Assembly (NCBI RefSeq): GCF_019884785.1
Contig: NZ_CP082326.1
Coordinates: 1,543,355-1,607,354 of the forward strand
Source: Crassaminicella profunda
GTDB taxonomy: Bacteria > Bacillota > Clostridia > Peptostreptococcales > Thermotaleaceae
DNA: 64,000 nt
Direction: 5' to 3'
Shown here: positions 23,450 through 32,555 of the stretch, in pieces
Numbering within the stretch: position 1 is the first letter of the stretch
Layout: each line of letters opens with the position of its first letter
Program-made: the position numbers and the translations under genes
Notes under the pieces: generated by a model
What the model was told of the DNA's origin: nothing
The model's input: the letters and a program-made list of their open reading frames with translations, nothing else
The model's database searches: none

Positions 23450-25561
23450 TTGGGATTAATCAGTTGGTTTAAGAAAAAATCCAGTGGACGAGGACAGGGT
23501 GGATATACTACTCAAACAAGGGAAACCAATCATCATCCTTTTAGTATGTTAGATAAGTACATTCCAAGAAAGTATGAGTATGAACTTTATAAGACAATGC
23601 GAGAAGCAGTACCAATACTTGATACTGCTATATATAGAATTGTAAGACTGATTGGAACTTTTGATATCGAATGTGATAATGACAAGGGGAAAAAGGAAAT
23701 ACAAGAGTTTCTAAACAATATTAAAGTCAATTCAAAACAAAAGGGAATTAAGGCATTTATTCAGAGTTATATAGATCAGCTGATTGAATGTGGTAACAGC
23801 GCAGGAGAGATTGTACTTAATAATGCTAAGAATGATGTTTATGCTCTTAAAAGCGTCGATATAAGATCAATTAAATTAAAGAGAACAGAAAACACTCTTG
23901 AAAATGTTGTGTGTCAAATGCAACAAGGGCATATGGATCCAGTTGAACTACCATATCAAGACCTTATATTGTTTACACCGTTGAATCCTGAGGGAGATAA
24001 TCCTTATGGGATTTCTTTATTTAGATCAATGCCTTTTATGACTGGAATACTCCTTAGGATATTTAATTCTATAGGGATCAATTGGGAGAGGTTTGGAAAC
24101 GTAAGATACAATGTAACCTATAAACCACAAAAGGATATAATGGATGGAACCAAAGTCAAAGCAAGGATGAAAATTATTGAAGAAGAATTCAACAAAGCAA
24201 TGAAAGAATCCAAAAGAGGTAAAGTTAGTGATTTTATTGGTGTAGGGGATATCGAAATAAAAGTTATTGGTGCAGACAATCAAATACTAGATTCAAAAGT
24301 TCCAGTTACCCAAGTGTTAGAGCAGTTAGTAGCAAAGACAGGACTACCACCATTTCTTTTAGGTTTATCCTGGTCTACTACTGAAAGAATGAGTCAACAA
24401 CAAGCTGATTTTCTTACATCTGAACTTGAGAGCTATAGGGATGTAATTACTCCTGTGATTAGATATATTATTGATATGTGGCAAATAGTTACAGGAAGAA
24501 ATATTCCTTATGAAGTAGTATGGGATGATATTAACTTACAGGATCTAGTGGAGATTGCTAAAGCTGAATTATATAAGCAGCAATCAGAAGGTAAGAAAAT
24601 CGATAATGTGATAAGGAAGAGAGATCAAAATATTATTGATCAAGAAACTGCTACTAAAGAATTAGGCTATGATGCTCCAATAGGTGAAGCTCCTGAAATT
24701 ATATCTCCTACTGAAGAACAAAAAGCTTTTGACAAAACCAAAAGAGTTCAATTATTGAAAAGCCCTTTTGATTCTCCACCAGAGGATGAACAGCAGAATC
24801 AAATTGAGCAGGATACTTTGAAAGGCTATATGAAATGTGTTCAAAGATTAGAGAATAAAGTTATTGCATTAGTCCAGGAACCAACAAATGAAAAATCTTT
24901 TAGTAGAGAAAAAGAACTTGCACCGGACCATAAAGAAAAAGTTGAAAAGGCAATAGATGATTTTGTAAAAGATATGTTAGGGCAAGGTGTGGGAAGTGAT
25001 TACGGTACTTATGGAACTTACTTACTCAATGCCTTTGGATATGGTTTGGTAAGAGGAAATAAAACAGCAAAAGAAGAACATGGAGACAGAGCTTCAGATA
25101 ATAATAAAGAGTCAGCTAGGTATGATCATCCATATGTGCAAGAACTTCTAAACAATGGTATGGATAGAGTAAAAACAAAAGCCAAGGAGAAGCAAGATGA
25201 TATTCTTTTGATTATGGCAGAACATGCTGAGGTTGGTGATAATCCTGTTGAATGGGCTAGACAATTAAGAAAAGAACTTAAAGATACTATTTCAGGTGAA
25301 AAGTGGTATTGGGAAAGGTTGGCACGTTCTGAAAGTGCTATGGCAATAGATAGAGCAGAGATGGCAGAGTATGAAGCCGAAGGGTTTGGATACTGTGAAT
25401 GGAGTGCTGCTCCTGATGCTTGTCATATATGTCAGAGTTTCCATGGTCAAATGTGGAGTATAGCAGATGCTCCTGAGGTTGTTGTTGATACACATCCACA
25501 TTGTAGATGTAGGAAGTTGCCTAGAACAAAGAGACAGTATGATGAGTATATGACTGCTTAA
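23450..25561 (+). CDS. Portal protein fused to a MuF-like head morphogenesis domain
   Basis: 703 residues from a TTG after GGAGGTGAGCGG. The first ~430 residues are a portal (TAIYRIVRLIGTFDIECD, KTGLPPFLLGLSWSTTERMSQQQADFL). The last ~150 hold a MuF-type domain (RLARSESAMAIDRAEMAEYEAEG) with CHICQSFHG and THPHCRCRK, where Cys and His could bind zinc. In many phages portal and MuF are separate neighbouring genes; here they form one frame, which is why it is long. Confidence 0.85.
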   Translation: MGLISWFKKKSSGRGQGGYTTQTRETNHHPFSMLDKYIPRKYEYELYKTMREAVPILDTAIYRIVRLIGTFDIECDNDKGKKEIQEFLNNIKVNSKQKGIKAFIQSYIDQLIECGNSAGEIVLNNAKNDVYALKSVDIRSIKLKRTENTLENVVCQMQQGHMDPVELPYQDLILFTPLNPEGDNPYGISLFRSMPFMTGILLRIFNSIGINWERFGNVRYNVTYKPQKDIMDGTKVKARMKIIEEEFNKAMKESKRGKVSDFIGVGDIEIKVIGADNQILDSKVPVTQVLEQLVAKTGLPPFLLGLSWSTTERMSQQQADFLTSELESYRDVITPVIRYIIDMWQIVTGRNIPYEVVWDDINLQDLVEIAKAELYKQQSEGKKIDNVIRKRDQNIIDQETATKELGYDAPIGEAPEIISPTEEQKAFDKTKRVQLLKSPFDSPPEDEQQNQIEQDTLKGYMKCVQRLENKVIALVQEPTNEKSFSREKELAPDHKEKVEKAIDDFVKDMLGQGVGSDYGTYGTYLLNAFGYGLVRGNKTAKEEHGDRASDNNKESARYDHPYVQELLNNGMDRVKTKAKEKQDDILLIMAEHAEVGDNPVEWARQLRKELKDTISGEKWYWERLARSESAMAIDRAEMAEYEAEGFGYCEWSAAPDACHICQSFHGQMWSIADAPEVVVDTHPHCRCRKLPRTKRQYDEYMTA

Positions 25562-25582
25562 TAATTTAAAGGAGGTGAGAAC

Positions 25583-26815
25583 TTGGCGAAAAGTAAAGCA
25601 GAATTGAAACAAGAAAAGATGCATCTTAAAGCAATGGTTGAAGTAAAAGGAGCTCAAGAAGGAGAGCAGATCAAACAAAAGGACATGGACCTTATTAATC
25701 AGTATTCTAGAAAAGAACTTACAGCTGATGAATTGTATGTTTATCCTATCATTCTTACTTCCAATGATGAAGATAGAGATTATGAGTACTTTGATAAGAA
25801 AGATTTAGATGAATTATCAAAGCTCTTTGTAGGTAAGACTGGAATATTTGATCATGCTTGGAAGAGTGGTAACCAACATTCACGAATATTTAAATGTAGA
25901 GTTCAGAAAGCAGAGGGACAAATAAATTTCAAAGAAAAGCAGTTATATGTTCTTAAAGCTTGGGCGTATACGATTAAGCAAGGAAATGAAGATTTAATAG
26001 CTAAAATAGATGCTGGAATTTATAAAGAGGTGAGTATTGGTTTTAGCGTAAATGATCTACAGTGTTCTATATGTGGCAATAGTTTCTTTGATTATCAAAA
26101 TTGTAAGCATTGGCCAGGGAGAGAATATACGAACAATGGAATAACTTCTATTTGTAGGTTAAGAATGAAAGACCCAACAGAAGCATATGAATATTCCTTT
26201 GTTGCAGTACCAGCTAATACTGATGCAGGAACAACAAAAGGTATCAGTGAAGAAATGAAAGAACTTAAAAAAGAAAAACCAAATAACAAGAAACATGAAA
26301 AGAACTCGGATGAAGAAGAACCGAGTATTTTTTATGCCAAAATTTCAAAGAGAGGAGAAATATCTATGAAGCACATAAAAGGATTTGTTGAAAAAGCTAA
26401 AAGTGAAAATGCAGATGTGATTGAAATTCCTGTAGCTGATCTAGAAAAAGATTTAAGCACTTATGAAGAAGCTATTCAAAAAGCTGAGGATGCTGAAAAA
26501 GAAAAGAAGGATGCAGAGGATAAACTTAAAGATGCTCAACCTAAAATCAAAATGGGAGAGCAATATGTTGAAGATCTTAAAAATGAATGTACAAGACTTG
26601 GAAAGATGGCAGAGGGTGAGGCTTTCAACGCTGAAATGATGGAGAAGGTATTTGAAAAATGTGATGTTGAAGAACTCAAAAGCTTTAAGTCACAGTATGA
26701 AAAGAAGGTAGATGAAAAGTATCCACCAACTACCCAAACAAAAGGTGGAGATCCTGAAGATGATGATACAAAGAAAAAGGATAATGAAACTGATAACAGT
26801 TGTTACAAAATGTAA
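25583..26815 (+). CDS. Prohead protease with C-terminal scaffold
   Basis: 410 residues from a TTG after AAAGGAGGTGAG. Residues ~50-220 form a U35/HK97-type protease domain, with TGIFDHAW (His) and IYKEVSIGFSV (Ser) as likely catalytic segments and a CSICGNSFFDYQNCKHW insertion that may bind zinc. From ~255 on the protein is an acidic coiled coil, the scaffold. An internal start would give the scaffold alone. It shapes and matures the head. Confidence 0.82.
   Translation: MAKSKAELKQEKMHLKAMVEVKGAQEGEQIKQKDMDLINQYSRKELTADELYVYPIILTSNDEDRDYEYFDKKDLDELSKLFVGKTGIFDHAWKSGNQHSRIFKCRVQKAEGQINFKEKQLYVLKAWAYTIKQGNEDLIAKIDAGIYKEVSIGFSVNDLQCSICGNSFFDYQNCKHWPGREYTNNGITSICRLRMKDPTEAYEYSFVAVPANTDAGTTKGISEEMKELKKEKPNNKKHEKNSDEEEPSIFYAKISKRGEISMKHIKGFVEKAKSENADVIEIPVADLEKDLSTYEEAIQKAEDAEKEKKDAEDKLKDAQPKIKMGEQYVEDLKNECTRLGKMAEGEAFNAEMMEKVFEKCDVEELKSFKSQYEKKVDEKYPPTTQTKGGDPEDDDTKKKDNETDNSCYKM
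26366..26815 (+). CDS. Nested scaffold protein from an internal start (149 aa)
   Basis: Inside the protease gene and in its frame, AGAGGAG (26351-26357) precedes ATG 26366 by 8 bases. The product starts MKHIKGFVEKAKSENAD and covers only the coiled-coil scaffold. This mirrors lambda gpC/Nu3, where the scaffold is made from an internal start. Seen: site, spacing and frame; the separate product is inferred. Confidence 0.55.
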   Translation: MKHIKGFVEKAKSENADVIEIPVADLEKDLSTYEEAIQKAEDAEKEKKDAEDKLKDAQPKIKMGEQYVEDLKNECTRLGKMAEGEAFNAEMMEKVFEKCDVEELKSFKSQYEKKVDEKYPPTTQTKGGDPEDDDTKKKDNETDNSCYKM

Positions 26816-26833
26816 TAAAGGAGGAGAAAGAGA

Positions 26834-27193
26834 ATGATTGATACAAACATGATTGCTTTTGATGGAATTGGTGCCTTGAATGTTACTTTTGCAAGTGACC
26901 TAACAAGTGAAGATGAAGGAAAGCCTGTGAAGGTATCTGCTAACAAAACAGTAGCATTAGCTGGTGCTAATATCTTTCATGGAAAAGCTATAAAAGTTGA
27001 AAAAGATGGAGCGGTTAATGTTCAAATTAAAGGTTATGTTGAATTTGAATATACAGGTACTGCTCCAACAGTAGGACATTCAAAATTGAAATCTGATGTT
27101 AACAATAAAGTTGTTGTTGATGGAACAAATGGACATGAGTATTTTGTTGCTGCTGTAGATACCACAACTAAAACAGTAGGATTATTTTTATAA
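26834..27193 (+). CDS. Head decoration-type protein (119 aa)
   Basis: ATG after AAAGGAGGAGAAAGAG. Beta-rich and Val/Ala/Gly-rich (GKPVKVSANKTVALAGANIFHGKAI), with a repeated hydrophobic rhythm as in capsid-stabilising or DUF2190-like proteins. It sits directly before the major capsid gene, the usual position. Family assignment is by features and place. Confidence 0.6.
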   Translation: MIDTNMIAFDGIGALNVTFASDLTSEDEGKPVKVSANKTVALAGANIFHGKAIKVEKDGAVNVQIKGYVEFEYTGTAPTVGHSKLKSDVNNKVVVDGTNGHEYFVAAVDTTTKTVGLFL

Positions 27194-27206
27194 GGAGGAA
27201 TGCATA

Positions 27207-28250
27207 ATGGCATATGATAACTTAGTACTTGAAAAAGGAATGTATACAGAAGCAAAAGCAAAAGGGCAGACACTAACACAATTTTTAGAGGCAGAGGATT
27301 CTTCTAAAAGTTACGATGATGGGCTGGATGCTTTTCAAAGGCAGTTAAAGAGATTTGATATTAGAGTAAAAGGTGATAACACAGATGTGATTGAGAAATT
27401 CTTTGCAACAAATGAATCAGCAGTGTTGTTTCCTGAGTACATCGCAAGAACAGTATTAGTTGGATTAGAAAAGGCAAATATTCTCCCAGAAATTGTTGCG
27501 ACTACAACTACTATCGATTCTGATACGTATAGATCAATCTATATGAATGATGGGGAAGATGCAAAGAAAAGAAAAAGTCTTAAAAGAGTAGGAGAAGGTG
27601 GACAACTACCAGTTACTACTATTAAGACTAAAGAACAAGTAGTAAACATCTTTAAGTATGGTAGATTACTTCAAGCATCATATGAAGCATTAAGAAGAAA
27701 GAAATTGAATGTATTTGAGATTTTCTTACAACAAATGGGGCGTCAAATTGCATTAGATATGGCTTATGATGCAATTCGAGTTATTATTAGTGGAGATGGA
27801 AATAAGAATGCAGCAGATATATTCAAAATTGGAGATGCCGATATTGGAGGAACAGCAGGGATATTGACATATGATGAATATGTTTCCTTCTGGAATGAGT
27901 TTTCTCCTTATGAAATGAAAACTGTACTTGCTCCAAAGGTACAATTAAAAGATATTCTTACATTAACAGAGTTTAAAGATCCACAAGCAGGATTTACATT
28001 CCAAAAGGATGGAAAGCTTATTAGTCCATTGGGAGCAAAACTTGTAAGAGCTGATCAAGTTCAAGAATTAGGAGTAGAAGGTATTATTGGATTGGATAAA
28101 GGCTTATGCATTGAAGAAATAGTTGAGCAAGGAGTGACAACTGAATCTGATAAGCTTATAGACAAGCAATTTGAAAGAACTGCTATTTCAAGAGTAGGTG
28201 GATTTAATAAGTTATTCCAACCATCAGCAAAAGTACTTAAGTGGAAATAG
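27207..28250 (+). CDS. Major capsid protein (HK97 fold)
   Basis: 347 residues from the ATG after AAGGAGGAATGC. An N-terminal helical arm is followed by SAVLFPEYIARTVLVGLEKANILPEIV, GEGGQLPVTTIKTKEQVVNIFKYGRLLQASYEALRR and a C-terminal beta-rich region, matching large HK97-type capsid proteins of Firmicute phages. No long cleaved leader is evident; the scaffold lies in the protease gene. Confidence 0.88.
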   Translation: MAYDNLVLEKGMYTEAKAKGQTLTQFLEAEDSSKSYDDGLDAFQRQLKRFDIRVKGDNTDVIEKFFATNESAVLFPEYIARTVLVGLEKANILPEIVATTTTIDSDTYRSIYMNDGEDAKKRKSLKRVGEGGQLPVTTIKTKEQVVNIFKYGRLLQASYEALRRKKLNVFEIFLQQMGRQIALDMAYDAIRVIISGDGNKNAADIFKIGDADIGGTAGILTYDEYVSFWNEFSPYEMKTVLAPKVQLKDILTLTEFKDPQAGFTFQKDGKLISPLGAKLVRADQVQELGVEGIIGLDKGLCIEEIVEQGVTTESDKLIDKQFERTAISRVGGFNKLFQPSAKVLKWK

Positions 28251-28299
28251 GAGCATCTTAATTGATGTTCTTATTTTCTTTGTAAAGAGGGTGTTTAGT

Positions 28300-28689
28300 T
28301 TGATAATAGTGCAAGCAGAGAGGGTAAGAAAAAAAGCTAGACTTGATGAAAGCTTTGACAGTGATATTCAAGAAACAATTCTTGAAATGACACCATATAT
28401 TGAATCAAAGATTGATAATGAATATTTAGATACTGAGGATATAACAATTCAATCCATTATCAACTTAGGAGCAACGGAAATCATTACAGGAGAATTTCTT
28501 AAAGAACAGGCAAATGATGAAGATGATGGTGTAAGCCTTGGCGTTGGACCTATTAAAATTAGTGAAAATGTATCATCAAAAAGTAGAAGTTCTAGAGCGA
28601 AAGACTTTATAAATAGTGGATGGATGAAGCTTGAACCGTACTTAAAAGATACAGAAGTTTTTTCTTTTGGAGGCGTGACCTATGAATAA
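28300..28689 (+). CDS. Head-tail connector protein (129 aa)
   Basis: TTG start 6 bases after AGAGGGTG; the upstream open frame overlaps the capsid gene and is not used. Acidic and helical (RKKARLDESFDSDIQETILEMTPYIESKI), a layout like gp6/YqbG-type connectors, with an EEP-type C-terminus. It overlaps the following gene by 8 bases. Confidence 0.6.
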   Translation: MIIVQAERVRKKARLDESFDSDIQETILEMTPYIESKIDNEYLDTEDITIQSIINLGATEIITGEFLKEQANDEDDGVSLGVGPIKISENVSSKSRSSRAKDFINSGWMKLEPYLKDTEVFSFGGVTYE

Positions 28690-29143
28690 ATTTAAGCGCA
28701 TTTTTGATAAAAAGGTGAATAAATATGGGCAAAGTGCTATCTTACATAAGTATACACCAGGAGAAAGATGCCCTTGCTATGATAAGGATACAGGATATTG
28801 TGATCCACAGTGGCATAGAGATCATCCTAATGCTCCAGCGTGCAATGAAGAAGGATATTTAGAAGGTACGAGCGAACAAGTAAACTTAAAAGCTTTTATA
28901 TTTCCAGTAGATAATTTAAATAAGGCAACAGTAGATGAAGTTGTATTGGCATCTTTAGGACAACTCAGTAAGGACGATTATATCTATGTAGGGAAAAGTG
29001 ATGTTGATATATTCAATCTCAATGATACAGATTACCTTGAATATGATAATAGAAGGTGGAAAATTAAAAGTCCGGATAATTATAAGATTGGGGATGGTAA
29101 TATTGCATTTGTAACAAAATTAGAACTACTAGGGAATGTCTAA
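28682..29143 (+). CDS. Neck/head-closure protein, Cys-rich (153 aa)
   Basis: ATG after TTGGAGGCG, overlapping the connector gene. Residues 28-55 hold CPCYDKDTGYCDPQW and HPNAPACNEEG, four cysteines as in YqbH/XkdH-type closure proteins; then a beta-rich C-terminus (DDYIYVGKSDVDIFNLNDTDYLEYDNRRWKI is split here by position only). Role in closing the head after packaging is inferred from place and pattern. Confidence 0.6.
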   Translation: MNKFKRIFDKKVNKYGQSAILHKYTPGERCPCYDKDTGYCDPQWHRDHPNAPACNEEGYLEGTSEQVNLKAFIFPVDNLNKATVDEVVLASLGQLSKDDYIYVGKSDVDIFNLNDTDYLEYDNRRWKIKSPDNYKIGDGNIAFVTKLELLGNV

Positions 29144-29144
29144 C

Positions 29145-29558
29145 ATGGGTGGTATATATGGTATTGATGAAGTCTTAAGAGATTTAGATATGATAGATGA
29201 AGAAATCGATGAGGCTGTAGATGAAATTGCAAAAGAAGTTGCTGTTGAGATACTAGATTTAGCTGTTAATAATGTAAACGGACCAGATACAAAGTACTTA
29301 CAATATTCTGAGCCACCGTATCCTGTTGGAACACCTACGGGTACTTTGAAAAGATCAGTAAAGCTAAAGAAAGTAGGGAAGAATAAATACAAAGTATTTG
29401 CAGATATGCAGGTAGCACGATATGCATGGTGGATACATGAAGGAAATAAATTTATGGAAGCTAGACCATTTCTTGATGATGCAGTAAAAAATGTGATGGA
29501 TACAAGAAAATATATAGAAATAGGTAACAAGATTATTGAAAATATCTTGAATAGGTAG
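29145..29558 (+). CDS. HK97 gp10-like tail-completion protein (137 aa)
   Basis: The ATG at 29145 is better spaced from AGGGAATG than the ATG at 29136. An acidic helical N-terminus (EVLRDLDMIDEEIDEAVDEI) leads to YPVGTPTGTLKRSVKLKK and ARYAWWIHEGNKFMEARPFL, the conserved gp10/YqbI fold signature. It helps join tail to head. Confidence 0.72.
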   Translation: MGGIYGIDEVLRDLDMIDEEIDEAVDEIAKEVAVEILDLAVNNVNGPDTKYLQYSEPPYPVGTPTGTLKRSVKLKKVGKNKYKVFADMQVARYAWWIHEGNKFMEARPFLDDAVKNVMDTRKYIEIGNKIIENILNR

Positions 29559-29567
29559 GTGTTAGTA

Positions 29568-29756
29568 GTGGGTAATAACAAAGTTGTAAAAATACCTAGA
29601 CGTGAGTTAAGCGTAGAAGTAAGCGCAAAAGATGCCGATGTGTTTAAAGAAACTATAGATATATTGGCACAGTTTATAAAAGATAATAGAATCGATGAAT
29701 CCATAAGAAATGAATATGCAGATAAGATTGCAGGGATCGTGAAGAAAGGTGATTAG
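29568..29756 (+). CDS. Small phage structural-region protein (62 aa)
   Basis: GTG 9 bases beyond the previous stop, with AGGTAGGTG nearby. The product (NNKVVKIPRRELSVEVSAKD, then a helical end) is not recognised. Its stop abuts the next gene (TAGATGG). Confidence 0.5.
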   Translation: MGNNKVVKIPRRELSVEVSAKDADVFKETIDILAQFIKDNRIDESIRNEYADKIAGIVKKGD

Positions 29757-30305
29757 ATGGATCATAATTCACCAATAGTAAGTTGTAAGGAAGTACTGAA
29801 AGATTTTTTAAATTTAAGAGAAGAATTAAACTATGTAGATATTAGAAAAGAATATATAAAAGCAGATAAAGATTTGCCCTTGAAAAAGCCACTTATAACA
29901 ATTTCAAAAGGTAAGCTTATAACGAAAGATATAGGTTTTCAAGATTATCTTGGAGAAATATATAATAAGGAAGCAAATAGATTCATAGAGACTAAGGGTA
30001 AAATGCTTAATCTTTACTATGATTTACATATATGGAATGGGACTTCTCCTAAACTTGGAGGAGAAAAGGAAATTGAACGTATCCAAGAAAAAATTAAAAT
30101 TATTGTAGAGTTTGAAAGTAATGCCTTAGAGGAACACGGTATTACTTTTTTTAGTTTTGAAGAAGGAACAACTACAGGAGATCCATTTGATAAAGATTTG
30201 TTTCATTGTAGATGTACCATTGGATTACAAGTTTTATGGAAGAAAGAATTTAAATATGAGGTTATGGATGAAATAGAATCTCATGGAGAAATAGAGGAGG
30301 GATAG
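29757..30305 (+). CDS. Tail-terminator-like protein (182 aa)
   Basis: ATG directly after the previous stop, with AAAGGTG before it. Mixed alpha/beta (KKPLITISKGKLITKDIGFQDYLG, then MLNLYYDLHIWNG and DLFHCRCTIGLQVLW). Its place between the gp10-like gene and the sheath matches the XkdJ/YqbJ-type tail terminator. Assignment rests on synteny. Confidence 0.5.
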   Translation: MDHNSPIVSCKEVLKDFLNLREELNYVDIRKEYIKADKDLPLKKPLITISKGKLITKDIGFQDYLGEIYNKEANRFIETKGKMLNLYYDLHIWNGTSPKLGGEKEIERIQEKIKIIVEFESNALEEHGITFFSFEEGTTTGDPFDKDLFHCRCTIGLQVLWKKEFKYEVMDEIESHGEIEEG

Positions 30306-30306
30306 T

Positions 30307-31413
30307 ATGGCGATTAAGGATACTCAACGAGTTGGAGTTTTTTCAGAATCTCAGGTATCAAAAGAAGTGATGGGATTTCCAGGGACTTGTTGGCCTGTTG
30401 GGATTGTGGCTGCTGTTGATCAAAAGGTGTATAAAGAAACTACTCCTAAAGCTTATGCTATACAAGTTAAGGAAGATGCATATACGTTATTTGGAAAGAA
30501 TAGCGAAATGGCAAAGTTAGTAGAGATTCAGACGTTATCTGGAGTCAATAAACTTATTTGTGTACCGGTTTTAAAACCTTCAACTGGTGATATAACTAAA
30601 ACACAATATAAAACAGCACTTAATGTTTTGTATAATGAGGAAGCTGTAAAAATTGTTATTTGTGATTCTCCTGATGCTGATGTGCATACAGAAGTAAGAA
30701 ATCATTGCGATAAGGCATCTCTTAATAGAAAAGAAAGAAGATCACATGTTGGAGCTACTGCTGATAGTATATCTGCTTGGACTGTTTTGGCTACATCTTT
30801 AAATAGTGGAAGATTAAGCATTTGGGGAAGCATTCCACTCAAAACGGATGGAAGTAAATATGAGAATAGTGTGTACTTAGCTGCTGCTTGTGCTGCTCAA
30901 GATGCTTTAGAATTAGATCCTGCTATGCCACTTCATAATTTAGAATTGCCAAGAGAATTATTTGGTGGACTATATAATAGATTTGATGATGCTGATTTAG
31001 AAGCACTTTATGCTGGTGGAATTGCTGCATGTAGGAGTGTGAATGGTAAGATATTCATTGATCGTTGGGTAACAACATACACAAAAGATGATACTGTAAA
31101 TCCTGCAGTAGCAGATGATAAATATCAGGAGGGTACTGTAGCAAAGATAAAAGACTTTATAGATGAAGGACTTAGAAATAGGCTTGCAACTCTTCATCCA
31201 AGGGTAAAAGCTTCGCTTAGTGCTATGAACGAGGTTAAAGCTGATGCTGTAAACTGGCTTAAGATTCAAGAAGAAAAAGAGATTATTGAAAAAGCTAATG
31301 TGTATAAGATTGAGAGACAGGCAGATAAAAAATCAAGATTCCATGTGTATTATAACTACGGTGCAATACTTCCACTTAATACAATATTCTTACATGGAAA
31401 AGCTTTAGTATAG
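30307..31413 (+). CDS. Contractile tail sheath protein
   Basis: 368 residues from the ATG after GGAGGGATAGT. Typical sheath segments: TSLNSGRLSIWGSIPLKTDG, LAAACAAQDALELDPAMPLHN, GGIAACRSVNGKIFIDRWVTTYTK, then KIKDFIDEGLRNRLATLHPRVKAS. XkdK-like. This identifies the phage as a myovirus with a contractile tail. Confidence 0.9.
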   Translation: MAIKDTQRVGVFSESQVSKEVMGFPGTCWPVGIVAAVDQKVYKETTPKAYAIQVKEDAYTLFGKNSEMAKLVEIQTLSGVNKLICVPVLKPSTGDITKTQYKTALNVLYNEEAVKIVICDSPDADVHTEVRNHCDKASLNRKERRSHVGATADSISAWTVLATSLNSGRLSIWGSIPLKTDGSKYENSVYLAAACAAQDALELDPAMPLHNLELPRELFGGLYNRFDDADLEALYAGGIAACRSVNGKIFIDRWVTTYTKDDTVNPAVADDKYQEGTVAKIKDFIDEGLRNRLATLHPRVKASLSAMNEVKADAVNWLKIQEEKEIIEKANVYKIERQADKKSRFHVYYNYGAILPLNTIFLHGKALV

Positions 31414-31425
31414 GAGGTGGACTGA

Positions 31426-31827
31426 TTGAGTAAAAAAGGAATACCAACTAGTGATGATATCTACTTCAGAATCATTAATAATGGTGTATCAAAGAAAGTT
31501 GCAGTTGTAGAAAGCTATAAGGTTAATAGAAGAAAAGACACAAAGACACAAGATTCTTTTGGAGAAAAGGAGTCTGTTGCAACTTATGGTGCTAAAACTT
31601 CGTATGAACTTGAAATATCAAGAGCTTACGCTACTGATGAAGCCATTAAGGATGGAATTTATCTTGATGAATTAGAGGATTTTGAGTTTGTAATTGAAAA
31701 GCCTGATAGAACAGAAACCTATTCTATGTGTAACTGGAGTGAAGTTTCTGAGGATGGAAAGCTAAAAGATAAAGTAACGGAAAATATGAGATTTACTGCA
31801 GCAAAATTCAATAGAGTGAAGAAATAG
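31426..31827 (+). CDS. Tail tube protein (XkdM-like, 133 aa)
   Basis: TTG after GGAGGTGGACTGA. Compact beta-rich protein (RRKDTKTQDSFGEKESVATYG, LEDFEFVIEKPDRTETYSMCNW) directly behind the sheath, as in PBSX-like phages. It forms the rigid tube inside the sheath. An intrinsic terminator follows its stop. Confidence 0.8.
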   Translation: MSKKGIPTSDDIYFRIINNGVSKKVAVVESYKVNRRKDTKTQDSFGEKESVATYGAKTSYELEISRAYATDEAIKDGIYLDELEDFEFVIEKPDRTETYSMCNWSEVSEDGKLKDKVTENMRFTAAKFNRVKK

Positions 31828-31831
31828 TAAG

Positions 31832-31859
31832 GGTGTCGTCAAATTGATGGCACCTTTTT
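31832..31859 (+). terminator. Intrinsic terminator after the tail tube gene
   Basis: A 9-bp stem with two G-U pairs (GGTGTCGTC 31832-31840, GATGGCACC 31846-31854) followed by T5. It likely attenuates transcription, giving more sheath and tube than baseplate proteins. Confidence 0.75.
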
Positions 31860-31876
31860 AATTAGGAGGTAATAGA

Positions 31877-32362
31877 GTGGGAAAATTAGCAAATTTGAGA
31901 AAAGGAATACCTGATCATAAAATCATGAATTTTCCAGATACAGATATGAAGGTAGCTTTGGTTCAGCTAAGTACTAAAGAAATTATAGAAGCAAGAGAAG
32001 AAGCTATGAAGTACATTACAAATCATCCAGTGGATGTTGATACTGGGGATTTAATACTCAATATTTATACGTTATTAAAAGCAATGAGAAATCCAGAGGA
32101 CTTAGAAGAAAATTTTGCTGATAGTTTCAAAGAAATACAAAAAAATACAAGTCCAAAACAGATATATGAATTACATACTGAATTTCTAGATGTTCAAAAT
32201 GGAAAGACACCAGAGATTGAAGATATGACAAATGAAGAGTTTGAAGATATTAAAAAAAAATTAAATCAGACATCACTGAAAGAATTAGATGGAGAGTTGC
32301 AGAACATTTTAAGGTACTTCCATCAAACAATGATTTCAAAAGGCTTAGCGATGGACAAATAA
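31877..32362 (+). CDS. Tail assembly chaperone, short form (161 aa)
   Basis: GTG start after TTAGGAGGTAATA. Mostly helical and acidic (STKEIIEAREEAMKYI, DFKEIQK-type segments), in the XkdN position between tube and tape measure. Such genes make a short form and a frameshifted long form that bind the tape measure. The A9 run at 32252-32260 is the probable slip site. Confidence 0.7.
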   Translation: MGKLANLRKGIPDHKIMNFPDTDMKVALVQLSTKEIIEAREEAMKYITNHPVDVDTGDLILNIYTLLKAMRNPEDLEENFADSFKEIQKNTSPKQIYELHTEFLDVQNGKTPEIEDMTNEEFEDIKKKLNQTSLKELDGELQNILRYFHQTMISKGLAMDK

Positions 32363-32547
32363 TTTGGATATATGCAAACCTATCAATAGATCAAGATGAA
32401 AAGATAGAAGGTATGTGTAGTGAATGCAAAGAAGAAATCAAGAAAAAAACATGCACCAGATGTGGAAAAGCAATAGAGAAAGAAAAAGAGTTTGAAGTGA
32501 ATAAAAGTTTTGATGAAAATAAATTTAAGGCTCTTTCAGGAGAGTAG
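31877..32547 (+). CDS. Tail assembly chaperone, predicted -1 frameshift long form
   Basis: The -1 frame is closed by TAA at 32251-32253 and then open from 32254 to TAG 32545-32547, so it opens exactly at the A9 run that reads AAA AAA AAA in the main frame. The extension includes FKRLSDGQIIWIYANLSI, a four-cysteine zinc-type motif CSECKEE/CTRCGK, and FDENKFKALSGE. It has no ribosome site of its own at its start, though an internal ATG at about 32412 (GMCSEC) could be used. Frameshifted tail chaperones are a known rule; this instance is inferred from the sequence. Confidence 0.6.
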
Positions 32548-32555
32548 GTGACTAT

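Noticed and set aside
29129-29704. 191-codon reverse frame over the tail-completion gene
   Set aside because: Ser/Thr/Phe-rich shadow of a well-supported forward gene; no ribosome site.
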